In this document: in pieces, positions 33,851-43,670 of the stretch
Layout of the letters: each line of letters begins with the position of its first letter
Position numbering within the stretch: the stretch's first letter is position 1
DNA from: Plicaturopsis crispa FD-325 SS-3
Taxonomy: Eukaryota; Basidiomycota; Agaricomycetes; Amylocorticiales; Amylocorticiaceae
Assembly: GCA_000827205.1 (NCBI GenBank)
Contig: KN832568.1
Location: 131,300-195,299, forward strand
Length of the DNA: 64,000 nt
Direction of reading: 5' to 3'
Notes under the pieces: model-generated
Seen by the model: the letters and a program-made list of their open reading frames with translations, nothing else
What the model was told of the DNA's origin: nothing
The model's database searches: none
Translations under genes and position numbers: made by a program

Positions 33851-34597
33851 AAGTACCTCCTGCAGACTCGCAAGTACCTCCCGCAGACGGGCGGAAAGCG
33901 TGTCCCGTCGTGTTCGGCGCCCTGGTGACCGCGTAGACCGTTGTCGGTCCCTCGGTCGAAGGGCTCTCCATGCAGGCCTGCGACCCGCCATACGCGCACA
34001 CGCACAACAATCCGTCGTACTTGCACGACCCCGGCCTTGCCAGGACAGTAGTCCAGCGCGCAGCAACTCGAAAAGGCACGAGCGCGGAGCAGAAGATTCC
34101 AGGCGTAGTAGCCGATTCCAGCCTGAGTGCATGTAGTTAAACGAAGAGACTCGAATAATCATATTATCACTGACATCGAGAGAATTTGCAATATCGGACA
34201 CGTGGCGGCGTGCTTGCCATCGTCCCCGCCAACTTTGTGCCTATGTTGGACTTCATAAAACATAGTCGTCGAAATGCTGTGCTGCTCTGTCTTCTCCCTT
34301 TTGTGCGGTCTCTTTCCTGGGAGCATCGATCGCAGAATCCTACTGCAGAGAATACCTTGGTATGACTGGGACGGCCTCTTGCACTTCGCGCAAACTTGCG
34401 ACTGACGGACGTGTTAGAAGCTGAAGGCAACGCGCTTCTGACTCGACACGAGGCTCACGATACAGGTTAAATAACCTCCACTCAACCTTACGACCCCGAT
34501 AACGCCACGTCCACGTCCCCCACGACAGCCCACTCATCTGGCCGCAAGGTCCATAATATCAATAACTGACGGCGATTAACGACATCTCCCGGCGACG
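33851..34597. other. Intergenic, no feature recognised
   Basis: This lies between the kinase remnant and the PalI/Rim9-like gene. Short frames on both strands have no motif. The last 60 bases are the leader of the next gene. Confidence 0.45.
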
Positions 34598-35472
34598 ATG
34601 GTGTACAACCACCCCGTGTTCCCGACTTTCGTGCTCACGTTTGGCGCGTTCGCCCTACTGTACGTGCCCTACACTTCACACCTCTATCGTGCGGTATGCC
34701 AGAGCTGAAAGTGCGCGCATAGTACGCTGACGACGTTCTCGGTGCCCATGATTTCCTCGTTCTATTTCCTGTACGCGTCGGAGGCGGGAGGGGTGCGATT
34801 TGGCGCGTGGGGGTGGTGCTTAGACTCGGACGGAACGTGTTCCTCCCCATTACGGTGCGTAGCATGCCGAGTGACCTACCTACCACCGCCACTCTGAACG
34901 CGTCGAGCAGACTCGAATACGAATGGGATCCGCAAGTCGTGAAGCAGCTCATCCCGGCGCACATCTTCTACCCAATATGTACGTTTGTCCACCTCTTTCT
35001 CTCTCGAAATCTCCGCCCCGTTCTGACACATACTATTACACCAGCCGTGGTGCTGACGTTCTTCGGCGTCGTGTCCCTCCTCCCGCTGCTTTGCGGGCGC
35101 AAGCTCGCCGTGCACCAGTACGGCCTCTTCTCCGTTCTCGCTTTGCTCTCCTTCCTCTCCTCCTTCATCGCCTTCATATTCACCATCGCCGTCTGGGGCA
35201 CCGCGCGCACGCGCTTCCGCCAGGCCGGGTACGACGCGTCCTTCGGTCCCCTGGTGCGTTCCCCATCCATCCATACCCCCTGTTCTGCAGTGCGATGTTT
35301 CATTGAACGCTAACTACGATTGTGTTGGGGTATGGTGGTGTAGTTGTGGATGAGTGTGGCGGCGACGGCGGCGCTGCTGCTTGTGTGCATCAACTCCGGG
35401 TGCGGGACCGCCGTTTCGTGTGGGCGGAGGAAGAGGCCCGGGGAGCCGCCTGCGGAGTCGAATCGCTATTGA
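34598..35472 (+). CDS. RIM9: PalI/Rim9 (SUR7 family) four-helix membrane protein
   Basis: Five exons (34598-34659, 34723-34854, 34911-34978, 35045-35253, 35344-35472) give 199 residues. Four hydrophobic helices are visible: FPTFVLTFGAFALLTLTT near the N-terminus, SVVLTFFGVVSLLPLLC, LFSVLALLSFLSSFIAFIF and MSVAATAALLLVCINS. An extracellular loop after helix 1 has the family layout with a GxW...C...C pattern (FGAWGWCLDSDGTCSS). PalI/Rim9 proteins sit in the plasma membrane and help the PalH/Rim21 sensor in ambient-pH signalling through PacC/Rim101. The protein is short for PalI because the long cytosolic tail is missing, as is common for Rim9-type members. SUR7-like eisosome proteins are the alternative. 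Confidence 0.8.
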
Positions 35473-35721
35473 GGATCTCCGTGCTGGTGCCTGTTCTTGG
35501 ATCGCCATCTACCAACCAACCAACAAACTACGTACCTTGTACTTATATTAATCTAGCCATGCATTTGACGTTATTTTGGGCGCGATGATTGGCGTTAAGG
35601 ATTGGGTTCGTGAGAGCACGTCCATGTATACTGCTTTGGAGAAGACGTGCAGCCCCCTTTCGTCCTACACTGGTAGTTCTGCAAAGTATTCGGTTTTCTG
35701 TGCGTCCCCTGTGTCGTCCAG
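35473..35721. other. 3' flank of the PalI/Rim9-like gene
   Basis: A short stretch with tandem CCAAC(C/A)AA near 35,512-35,530. Nothing else was recognised before the mobile element. Confidence 0.4.
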
Positions 35722-35730
35722 GCCAGCACT

Positions 35731-36855
35731 TAGTCTCGTCCCCATCCGTTGTCGGAGGTTGAAAATACACGACTCAAAACCTCCTACAACGTCTGGTGCA
35801 CTCAGTAAGAGACACCCCCCATCGGGTCACTTCAGGGGTGTCACGCCCCAAATGCAGTAACCGGAATTTTCGCCTATGGCGTCGGGCGCAGGCCGCACTT
35901 GCACTTGAAGCTGTATAAAATACACAATGTGTTGTTGGCACGCACATACAAGCCAATCTCACACGTCCATATCGTGTAGTCGAGAAAAGTATAAATTCAA
36001 AGTATGGTGTGCACGTATGAGATAAATACACACCCAACATGTACGCGGCCAAACCAAAGACTCCGAGCACTGCTAAGCAGACGGCACCGAAGGAGCAGGG
36101 TAACGGCGGCATAGACCTCGAAACTTGATGCGGAGTTACGAGTCGTCGAAGCAGCAAATGGCGAGGGCGAGGGCGAGGGGTGCAGGGCGGCATCTGGCAG
36201 TTTCGGAACGCCCGTACGACAGGCATGTCTCGGAAAAGGACGGCCGACGATGGTGGTGACGAGCCAGCACTAGCTCGCAGGCGGAAGACGTGATTAGCGT
36301 ACAACTCGAGCTCCCAGTAACTGTAAACGCACCTTCACACAAACTCATCTATCACCGAACGTCCTCTGCGTCTGTGAAGCCCCATTTCCGTTCCCACCAG
36401 CAAGAGACGTAGGCCACCAAACATTACAGTCCAGCAGGACCTCTCACAAGAGACAACCATCCGAGCCATTTGTTGCCGCGTAAAGATCGAGGACAGCGGG
36501 AGCGTCGCGTTGAGCAAGTCAACCGGTGAGACCCAAGAAGCGAGATTTGGAACTTGCCCAGCGAGTGGATCAGAGAGCATATGCGCCAGATAGAGCGCGT
36601 ACTTGGCGCGTCCTGTACTCAGCTGATAAGTAAGTACAGTGTCAAACGTCGAACGGTAAGTGCAGATCGCGCGCACCTTGCTCGGGAGTGACATAAGTCA
36701 CAGAGGTTACAGAAAGTAACAGTTTGGACCATTTTTGGGGCGTGACGCCCCTGAAGTGACCCGATGGGGGGTGTCTCTTACTGAGTGCACCAGACGTTGT
36801 AGGAGGTTTTGGGTCGTGTGTTTTCAACCTCCGACAACGGCTGGATCCGAGACTA
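35731..36855. mobile_element. Non-autonomous Mutator-like element (MULE), 1.1 kb
   Basis: The ends TAGTCTCG (35,731) and CGAGACTA (to 36,855) are inverted and are flanked by a perfect 9-bp direct repeat GCCAGCACT at 35,722-35,730 and 36,856-36,864. The terminal inverted repeats run about 122 bp. Their inner 107 bp (35,746-35,852 against 36,734-36,840) differ at only three sites, each C in the right copy and T in the left. Each TIR can fold twice: CGTTGTCGGAGGTT pairs with AACCTCCTACAACG, and GGGGCGT pairs with ACGCCCC. Long TIRs with a 9-bp duplication are the hallmark of Mutator-like elements. The 880-bp interior encodes no recognisable transposase. Confidence 0.85.
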
Positions 36856-37027
36856 GCCAGCACTCATCTTCAGCTTTTGATTTTACTCTCTACCCTCCGC
36901 GGAACAGGGCCGCCTGTCAATGTTCGATCCGGAGCCCCGCATTCCTGATCTTGTCAAACTGCGACCTTGTCCGCAGTGTGCAGGCTCAACGGATACCCCG
37001 CGCCTTGGCGAATCCGGGGTAAGTGGC

Positions 37028-37046
37028 GGGGCGGGCGGCCCGCCCC
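37028..37046 (+). promoter_or_regulatory. 19-bp GC palindrome with CreA/Mig1-like sites
   Basis: GGGGCGGGC and GCCCGCCCC pair perfectly around a single central base. Within 80 bp are several matches to the carbon-repressor motif SYGGRG (CCGGGG near 37,014, GCGGGG near 37,027, GTGGGG near 37,092). The cluster sits about 320-400 bp upstream of a sugar-transporter start, a sensible place for glucose repression. Binding itself is inference. Confidence 0.45.
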
Positions 37047-37331
37047 ACAACCGCGTTTCACTTCAAGTTCGTCAAACTCTGCACTGCAAGATGTGGGGAA
37101 TCGGTCTGAAAGGACAAAATTTTGTAGATTTTCTGGACTCTGAAAGCACACAGCAGATGTGGCTAATGTACATGGGACCTATATTTATGATATTGCTCAC
37201 GGAAGAATCTGAAGGAGCATGAAAACGGTAGATATCCGCTTGGCGGGCGCGGTCCCGGGAGTCAGCTGCCAGCTTCTCCAGAAAAATGCCGGCTCGCGTT
37301 TCGTGCCTCGAGAGAATTGATTGTCTTTCCC

Positions 37332-37338
37332 TATAAAA
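37332..37338 (+). promoter_or_regulatory. TATA box of the MFS transporter
   Basis: TATAAAA lies 71 bp upstream of the start codon at 37,409, a normal distance for a fungal core promoter. Confidence 0.6.
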
Positions 37339-37408
37339 TGCGTCTTCGAAATACGGCAAGAGCCCAGGACGCTCTTTCCTGCCCGCCTTTTCCACGGACT
37401 GCACAACG

Positions 37409-39397
37409 ATGGGTTTCAAGGAAGAGATCGCTGACATCGTGCGCTACCGCAATGCCTACCTCCTCGCGCTGTCCGCAGCCATGGGCTCCATTTTCTGTGA
37501 GTACCACATAGTTTGAATGCCGGAGGTTGCTGCTAACAATACGATGGGAAGATGGCTGGGACATCGGTCTCATAGGCGGTATCATATCCCTGCCCTCCTT
37601 CCAAGCCTCCTTCGGCTTCAACACCAAAACCGCGTCAGAGAAGGCGGACCTTAGCGGGAACATTGTGGCGATTCTGCAGGGCGGGTGCTTGTGAGTAGCT
37701 GTATCTCTATCACTCAAGTCCACCACCTAACATCCATACAGCTTCGGCGCCTTGTCGACAGGGTACTTGTCCGGCCGTTTCGGGCGCAAGCCCTGCCTAA
37801 TCGCATCCGGGGTGCTCTACATCATCGGTAGCGCGATACAGTGCATCGTGGGGCTCGGCAGCAGCCAGGCCGTCGCCCTGCGCGTGCTGTACTTCAGCCG
37901 ATTCTTTGCAGGCCTCGGTGTCGGCATGGTCAGCGCGCTCGTTCCGAGCTACGTCTCCGAGTGCACACCGCGCGCTATCCGCGGGCGTTGCACCGGCATG
38001 ATCCAGCTCGCCAACAATCTCGGCATCATGCTCAGCTGTGCGTCTCCTCCTCCCCTACCCGTGCTCATGAACGTGCTTGCTGACAGTGAGGCGGACGGGC
38101 GCAGTCTGGGTGAACTACGGCGTGTCGCTGAACATCGCGCCGACGGACATGCAGTGGCGCATCCCGTTCATCGTGCAGAACATCCCGGGCGTGCTGTTCA
38201 CGGTGCTCATGTGCTTTCAGCCGGAGTCGCCGCGGTGGCTCGTCGAGCATGAGCAGTACGACCGCGCAGCGAAGGCGCTGGCGTTTGCCGCGCGCAAGAC
38301 CGTCGACGACCCCGCGGTCGTCGCGACGCTCGACGAGATCAAGGCGGACCTCGAGGGCAGGCAGCAGACGTCGCTGCTCACGCAGTTTAAGATGATGGGC
38401 GAGTCGCGCGTGACGGCGATGCGATGCTTCATCCCGTCCCTGGTAATGTTCTTCCAGCAGTGGTCCGGCACGAACGCGATCAACTACTACTCGCCTTCGA
38501 TCTTCGCAGGTGCGCGGTCTTGTGTTTTTAATTGTATAAAACCTGGCTAACAATCCGTTGTAGGGCTCGGAATCACAGGGACGTCGTCTGGGCTGTTCGC
38601 AACGGGGATTTACGGCGTGGTGAAGGTCGTGTCGGTGGCCCTCATATTGGCATTCGCGGTCGAGAGTTTTGGGCGGAAGAAATGTCTGATTGTGGGTGGG
38701 CTGGGGCAAGGGCTCATGATGATGTGGATTGGAGGATATTCTGCAATTCACCCGTCGAACCACGCCGTGCCCGCTAGCTATGTCAGCATCGTCGCTGTCT
38801 ACTTCGTACGTCCCCTTCCACACCTCTCTGCTTCACGTCGATGCTAACGCCCACGTTCAGTACGCTATCTTCTACTGCGTAGGCTGGGGCCCGTAAGTCT
38901 CACGCTCCTAACACACGTGCGTTCTTGCTAACTCACTATCCCACAGTGTCCCCTGGGTTGTCGCATCCGAGGTCGCCCCGAACCACGTCCGCGCCGCCGC
39001 AATGTCCGTCGCCATCGGCGTAAACTGGCTCTTCTCCTTCACCATCTCCAAGATCACGCCCATCATGCTGAACAAGATCACCTACGGCACGTTCCTGCTC
39101 TTCGGCTTCCTCTGCCTCATCATGGCCGCGTGGGCGTACGTGTTCCTGCCGGAGTGCAAGGGCTACGCGCTCGAGGACGTGAAGTACCTCTTCGAAAAGG
39201 ACATGACGCTGCGCGCGCTGGAGGACGCGCCGCTCGGGCACATATTCATTGGGAAGCGGCGCGCGGTGCCGGTGGCGGAGCTGAGGAATGCGGCGGTGGG
39301 GGCGGCGCGGGATGAGGACGAGAAGGGGCGCACGAGCGAGACGGAGAGCATCGAGGACCGGCGGCCGTACCACACGCACGACGCCGAGGTGATATAG
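37409..39397 (+). CDS. MFS sugar transporter, quinate-permease-like
   Basis: Seven exons (37409-37496, 37552-37690, 37742-38037, 38105-38509, 38564-38805, 38861-38892, 38947-39397) give 550 residues. It has sugar-porter features: GWDIGLIGG in helix 1, GRFGRKPCLIAS after helix 2, RFFAGLGVGMVSALVPSYVS with E and R of the PESPR region (PESPRWLVEH) after helix 6, QQWSGTNAINYYSP in helix 7, FGRKKCLIVGG after helix 8, and PECKGYALEDV after helix 12, where most sugar porters have PETKG. It moves a sugar or quinate-like acid across the plasma membrane with protons; the exact substrate cannot be read off. The acidic C-terminal tail is cytosolic. Exon 6 is only 32 nt. It converges with the carboxypeptidase gene. 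Confidence 0.92.
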
Positions 39398-39726
39398 ATA
39401 TGTAGTAATGTTCTGACAATCTCTGTATTTGTACTTACGATTCCGCTTATGCTAACGCGTCAACGCTTGAAGACTCCGCGCACAATATGGTGTCCTACTC
39501 TGCGTCTGCGTTCGGGCTGGCGAGCACTAGTGTCAAGCCGCCACTTTATTTGAGCATGTTTGGCTGCACCGTCTAATTGCGACTCACCGCCCTTCGATTC
39601 CGAGAATAGCCCCTATTCAGGTCCATTTTCGCCGCTACCGTGTAGGTACAATACACACACACCGTTGCACGAATCCACCCGCCGTGACGTTCTCGTACGT
39701 GAAATTGTAGGAGAAAGTCAAAACTC
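39398..39726. other. Convergent 3' region between transporter and carboxypeptidase
   Basis: This holds the 3' ends of both genes. A short string shared with 13,700-13,760 (AATTGCGACTCACCGC) lies near 39,576. No other feature was seen. Confidence 0.45.
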
Positions 39727-41954
39727 TCAATTGAAAGGTCGATTATCCACCCAGTGCTCGACGATATTCTTGACCAGCTTAGGCTGATCCAAAACCACCT
39801 GTATCACGTATACATTAGAGTCTGAGTTACATACTTGGAGATTTGACATACCAAATGCCCCGCCTCTGCCATGAGCACGAACGTCATGTTACCTGCACCC
39901 TCGCCGATAACACGAGCGGTCGCGACGTCCTCGGAGGGCCAAGGAACGTCTGGCGCGTCTCTGAATTGCTCTTGGAAGCGCGATGGAAGGAGTCTCAGCT
40001 GTAGACAGCCGCGTATATGTTAGTAGCGTCGGACGCGATAGAAGGGAACAGAAACGCACGAAAGAGAGAATGCCAGGCCAGCCACAGTTCGCATCAAGTT
40101 TACCAATATAATCTAGAGGGGAACCAGAGGAGTGAGTCTACATGCACGCTAACGTAGTAGCCGAGAAATGTCGACTAACGCAGGACGCGAATCCCGTCAT
40201 CCAACAGCGGGGCGTACATCAGGTATGCTCGTTGGATGCTATACGGACATATGTGTCAGCCCAGATGCTAGACCAGATATATCTGACAGTGCTCACTGGT
40301 CTCCCTCAGCCCAGAATTTTCCGTGGACCTCTGTGTTGATAGCTTGATACTCGACTCCTTCGGGTATACCGAGCTGTTCTCTAGTCGACGCATTATTCAG
40401 GAACTTCTCGACCCATGCAAACTCGGGCCAGCAAATTCTGTCCGCCGCGTCGCACTTCACGCCAAGCGTTAGCGCCAATGGATTGCTAGCAGACGGTAGC
40501 AAGCCTCTCACTTTCTTTTTCACGTTCTCCATCATCGTACCGTTCGTGTCCGCCAACTTCAACGGTACGCATGTCCCCAGTGCCGCGTTGCGGTTCTGAG
40601 CAGAGGGGAAATCATACGCGTACTGTATAGCTTCGAGGCATGTAGGAAGAACGCCGTATAGCTCCGTGCATGCAGTCTCATTGTACAGGTGCGTATTGTC
40701 GCAAGACTGTTTCAGGAGCCAGCGGTAATGCGAGAGGGCGTCCTAAAGAGCATACGTAAGGTTTAGAATAATGGTAGAAGGCATGGTAGACAGAATTGCG
40801 CACCGACCAGGGGTTGCTAATCATGAGGGAGTCGAGGTTGATGTGGACCGCATCTGGTTGTCCCTCGCCTCGAGCAAGCGCAAGATTTTGCTCGTGTATG
40901 ACGGTTGCGATGTGCGGGACGTATATCTTTTCCCCTCAAGTCAGATTATTCGGCATCCCAGAAACATGACAAGGTGAACGTACTCCACCATACGATCCGC
41001 CCGCCACCACAAATTTGTTCCTATGATACAGAGCGTAAGAGCGCGCTGGGAGCATGAAGGCATCGTAATGACGGGGTAAGAGACGATGCTTACCGCGACA
41101 AGTGAGGAAAGAGGACGAAGAATTTTTGCAGGAAGTCGTAAACATCGATGGCTGCATCTCGACTATTATTTACCATGGTTCCGTATGAAAATCCGACGCC
41201 GATTGGCTGTCATGCGGTGTCATTTAGCAACAATCATACGGTGGATAGTGCGGTCGATGGCCTTACATGATCGAGCGCAAGCAAGTTGAAGTGCTCGCTC
41301 CACGCGTTCGGGTTCGACGTTGTCGTTCCGTCCTCCTTAATAGCACAGTGCGACTCTGTAAGATGGTTCAACATGCTATATGCTAGTTTGAACGCAGAGA
41401 AAGCGGTTGATTACTCACGTCCCAGTAACGGATTGAGAATTCCGCTTGTGCCAGGACCGCCTCCAATCGTTAAGCTACGCGCCGTGTTAGCCTCTCGAGG
41501 AGATGCGCATGGCTGCTGTTAAGAGCTAGCTATCACAGCACTCACATCACTGGCACATTCTCCGAATCATTTTGTGCCTCAAAGAGCCTTCGTTGTGCAT
41601 ATCAATTAACAGCAACGTACACTGAATCGCAGCACCTGCTCACCAATAGAAAGACCGTTTGGGCGCGTCCTCGTTATCGCCCTTGAGGCCGATGTATCCA
41701 GAGTGGGAAGCGCCTTTCCCATCCGCACCAGCACAAAGAGAAGCGTGCGAGTTCACAGTCGCGTGAAATTGAGCGCGGTGCACACCATTGGTTAGCACAG
41801 GGTAGATGCAGATGTACCCAAGTGCCATCGACACTGCTGTGAGCACAGACAGGGCGAGGACCCAGTTGCCGCCGGAGGTCGAGCGGAACCGTTTGGTGGG
41901 CGCGTCCAAATCATTGGATGGCAGAATATACGGCTCCTTTTTGCTAGAAACCAT
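39727..41954 (-). CDS. Serine carboxypeptidase (peptidase family S10)
   Basis: Twelve exons (41954-41644, 41587-41546, 41474-41419, 41355-41267, 41206-41094, 41020-40984, 40926-40804, 40742-40297, 40238-40180, 40112-40060, 39998-39852, 39798-39727) join in phase to 515 residues. An N-terminal hydrophobic segment (about 31-53, after a KRF patch) should act as signal peptide or anchor for secretion or the vacuole. The S10 triad is visible: Ser213 in GGSYGG, Asp432 in GKLDANCGWPG and His491 in AEAGHL. The oxyanion region LTIGGGPGTSG and the substrate-side VGFSYG are also present. It cleaves single residues from C-termini at acid pH. Introns are 53-73 nt, with donor GTTAGT at one site. A dead relative lies at 31.5 kb. 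Confidence 0.92.
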
Positions 41955-42371
41955 TTCGTGTAACGGCCCACTACACTGGGCCTGAACTCCGGTTAAGAGT
42001 TCTGACTACCTGAGGAAGGGGTCGAATGAAAGATGAATGAGTCGCAGGTTAGCGCGCCAGAAATATGGACATAGATCAATCCTAAGTACCAAATTCAAAA
42101 CTTATCGGTACGGTAAGTGAGTCAGGGCAAGTACGATTAAAAGCATGAACATACGTGTCCAATACGTGTCTTGCTGTGTACTTTGTGTCCACTGAGTCTT
42201 GACTGAGTCCAGTGCCTTTTGAGTGCCTTGGTGATTTGATTCGTGCCTGTCGCGCCACATGGAGATAACGACCATGTTCTCGACATGCGCAACTGCCCAG
42301 ATGGTCACATCTCTGTACATATGATCTTACACGTCCTGCATATCGAGCCGACCTATACATGGTAAACAAAT
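41955..42371. other. Spacer between carboxypeptidase promoter and crotonase 3' end
   Basis: Both neighbours are on the minus strand, so this holds the carboxypeptidase promoter and the crotonase 3' untranslated region. The string GAGTC/GACTGAGT recurs near 42,190-42,220. No further feature was seen. Confidence 0.4.
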
Positions 42372-43670
42372 TCACAGTTTCGACTGCCGATGCTTTATAT
42401 CGATGCTCGTCCACTGTGAATGCGTCCAAACCAAGGGAGTCAGCAAACTACACGAGATAGAAGGTATGAAGCGGACTAACCCAAGGATACCACGACGTCA
42501 GATTCTTCGAAAGCGTATCCGCAAACGCGACAGGCCTGCGCTCTTTGAAAGCACGCGCGCCCTCTGCTGCATCGCCCGCGCCCCCGAGTATCCGCAGCGC
42601 CCGTGAATCGAGCAGGTGGTTCTCCTCGATGGTAGCGCCCGGGTGCTGCAGCAGACCTTTAGTGATCGCTACGGCCGTCTGAGACGTCTGCGCTGCGAGC
42701 TCCCGCGCATACGCGAGCGCCTCGGGGTAGACGTCCTCGCGCGCGGGGATGATCTTGTGGTAAAGGCCCTGCAGGTGGGGCGAGCTGGGGTCGACAACTT
42801 CGCCGGTCAGGAGGAGGGAGTTCGCGCGCGAGTGCCCCAGGAGGCGCGGGAGTAGAAACGAGGCAGCCGCTTTAGACGAGAAAAGTGTCAGTTCACCTTT
42901 TCTCATGTCTCTGATTCAGGGAGGAATGACTGACATTCAGGCGCGATACCGCGCCGGACGAACGGAAACGTCAATTTAGCCCCCTCCCATACGAAGCGCA
43001 GGTCAAATGGTAGTTGCATCGCGGTCATCCCGATTCCTGCCTAGGTTGTAATCAATCAATACGTCGCAGTTGTTGTCGTAAAGACATAGCAGGTACGTAC
43101 AGCATGGCCATTAACAGCAGCGATGGTGATTTTTCGGCAGCGCAGAATAGCGATCGTAAGGACGCCGCCCGAGTCTCGATGGGCTGCAAGTACGAGGTGA
43201 GAATGTGGAGTCATGCGTTGCCGCTCTATCGCGTACCGTGTTCCCCTTCCTTCTCAGATTCCGGCTTCCAAAGGCCGCCCCAACCACCAGATATATCTGC
43301 CTAGAACATCGTGGGTGTATGGCATGAGCAGGACTAACTCTGCCATTTATATGCGAGTAGCAGCGAGCTGAGATGTCGGACTCACTCCGGAGCAGTATGC
43401 AGGTGCAGTGGGCTCGGCAGTCATGATAACGACGCGCACACGGTCATCTTTGTCGAAGAGCTCGAAGACGCGAAGGAGCTCCGATGAGATGACACGACCG
43501 AAAGTGTTTCGCCTTACGGGACAACAACATTAGCTGTACATGACGCGTGCATGAGGTGATGATACTGACTGTTTCGCGCGGTTGATGAGCACAGTAGCTA
43601 CTCCAGCGTCCAGGGTAACGATAATGTCCTGGAAGCCGAGGGTACCGTACGAGAAATCCGGGGAAGCCAT
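42372..43670 (-). CDS. Peroxisomal crotonase (enoyl-CoA hydratase/isomerase family)
   Basis: Seven exons (43670-43570, 43512-43386, 43300-43237, 43183-43101, 43040-42935, 42869-42481, 42413-42372) give 303 residues. The crotonase fold signatures are ADISGG, where the acyl-CoA binds, NGHAAGIG (122-129), the oxyanion-hole loop, and a likely catalytic Glu in RGIAPES. The last exon codes only 13 residues and ends in Ser-Lys-Leu, the PTS1 peroxisome signal. If exon 6 were read on without splicing, this signal would be lost and ten other residues added. It probably acts in peroxisomal beta-oxidation as a hydratase or a delta3-delta2-enoyl-CoA isomerase; sequence by eye does not separate these. Confidence 0.9.

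Larger units (their letters stand above)
36865..37408. other. Promoter region of the MFS transporter
   Basis: This contains a GC palindrome and CreA/Mig1-like motifs (listed separately) and a TATA box. The mobile element ends 553 bp upstream of the transporter start. Confidence 0.5.

Noticed and set aside
35774-36304. 176-codon minus-strand frame with a hydrophobic stretch
   Set aside because: It lies inside the Mutator-like element and starts within its terminal inverted repeat. No transposase or other family motif is visible.
42448-42480. C-terminal read-through of the crotonase as its normal end
   Set aside because: A proper donor and acceptor exist, the splice phase closes, and the spliced form ends in the PTS1 signal SKL.
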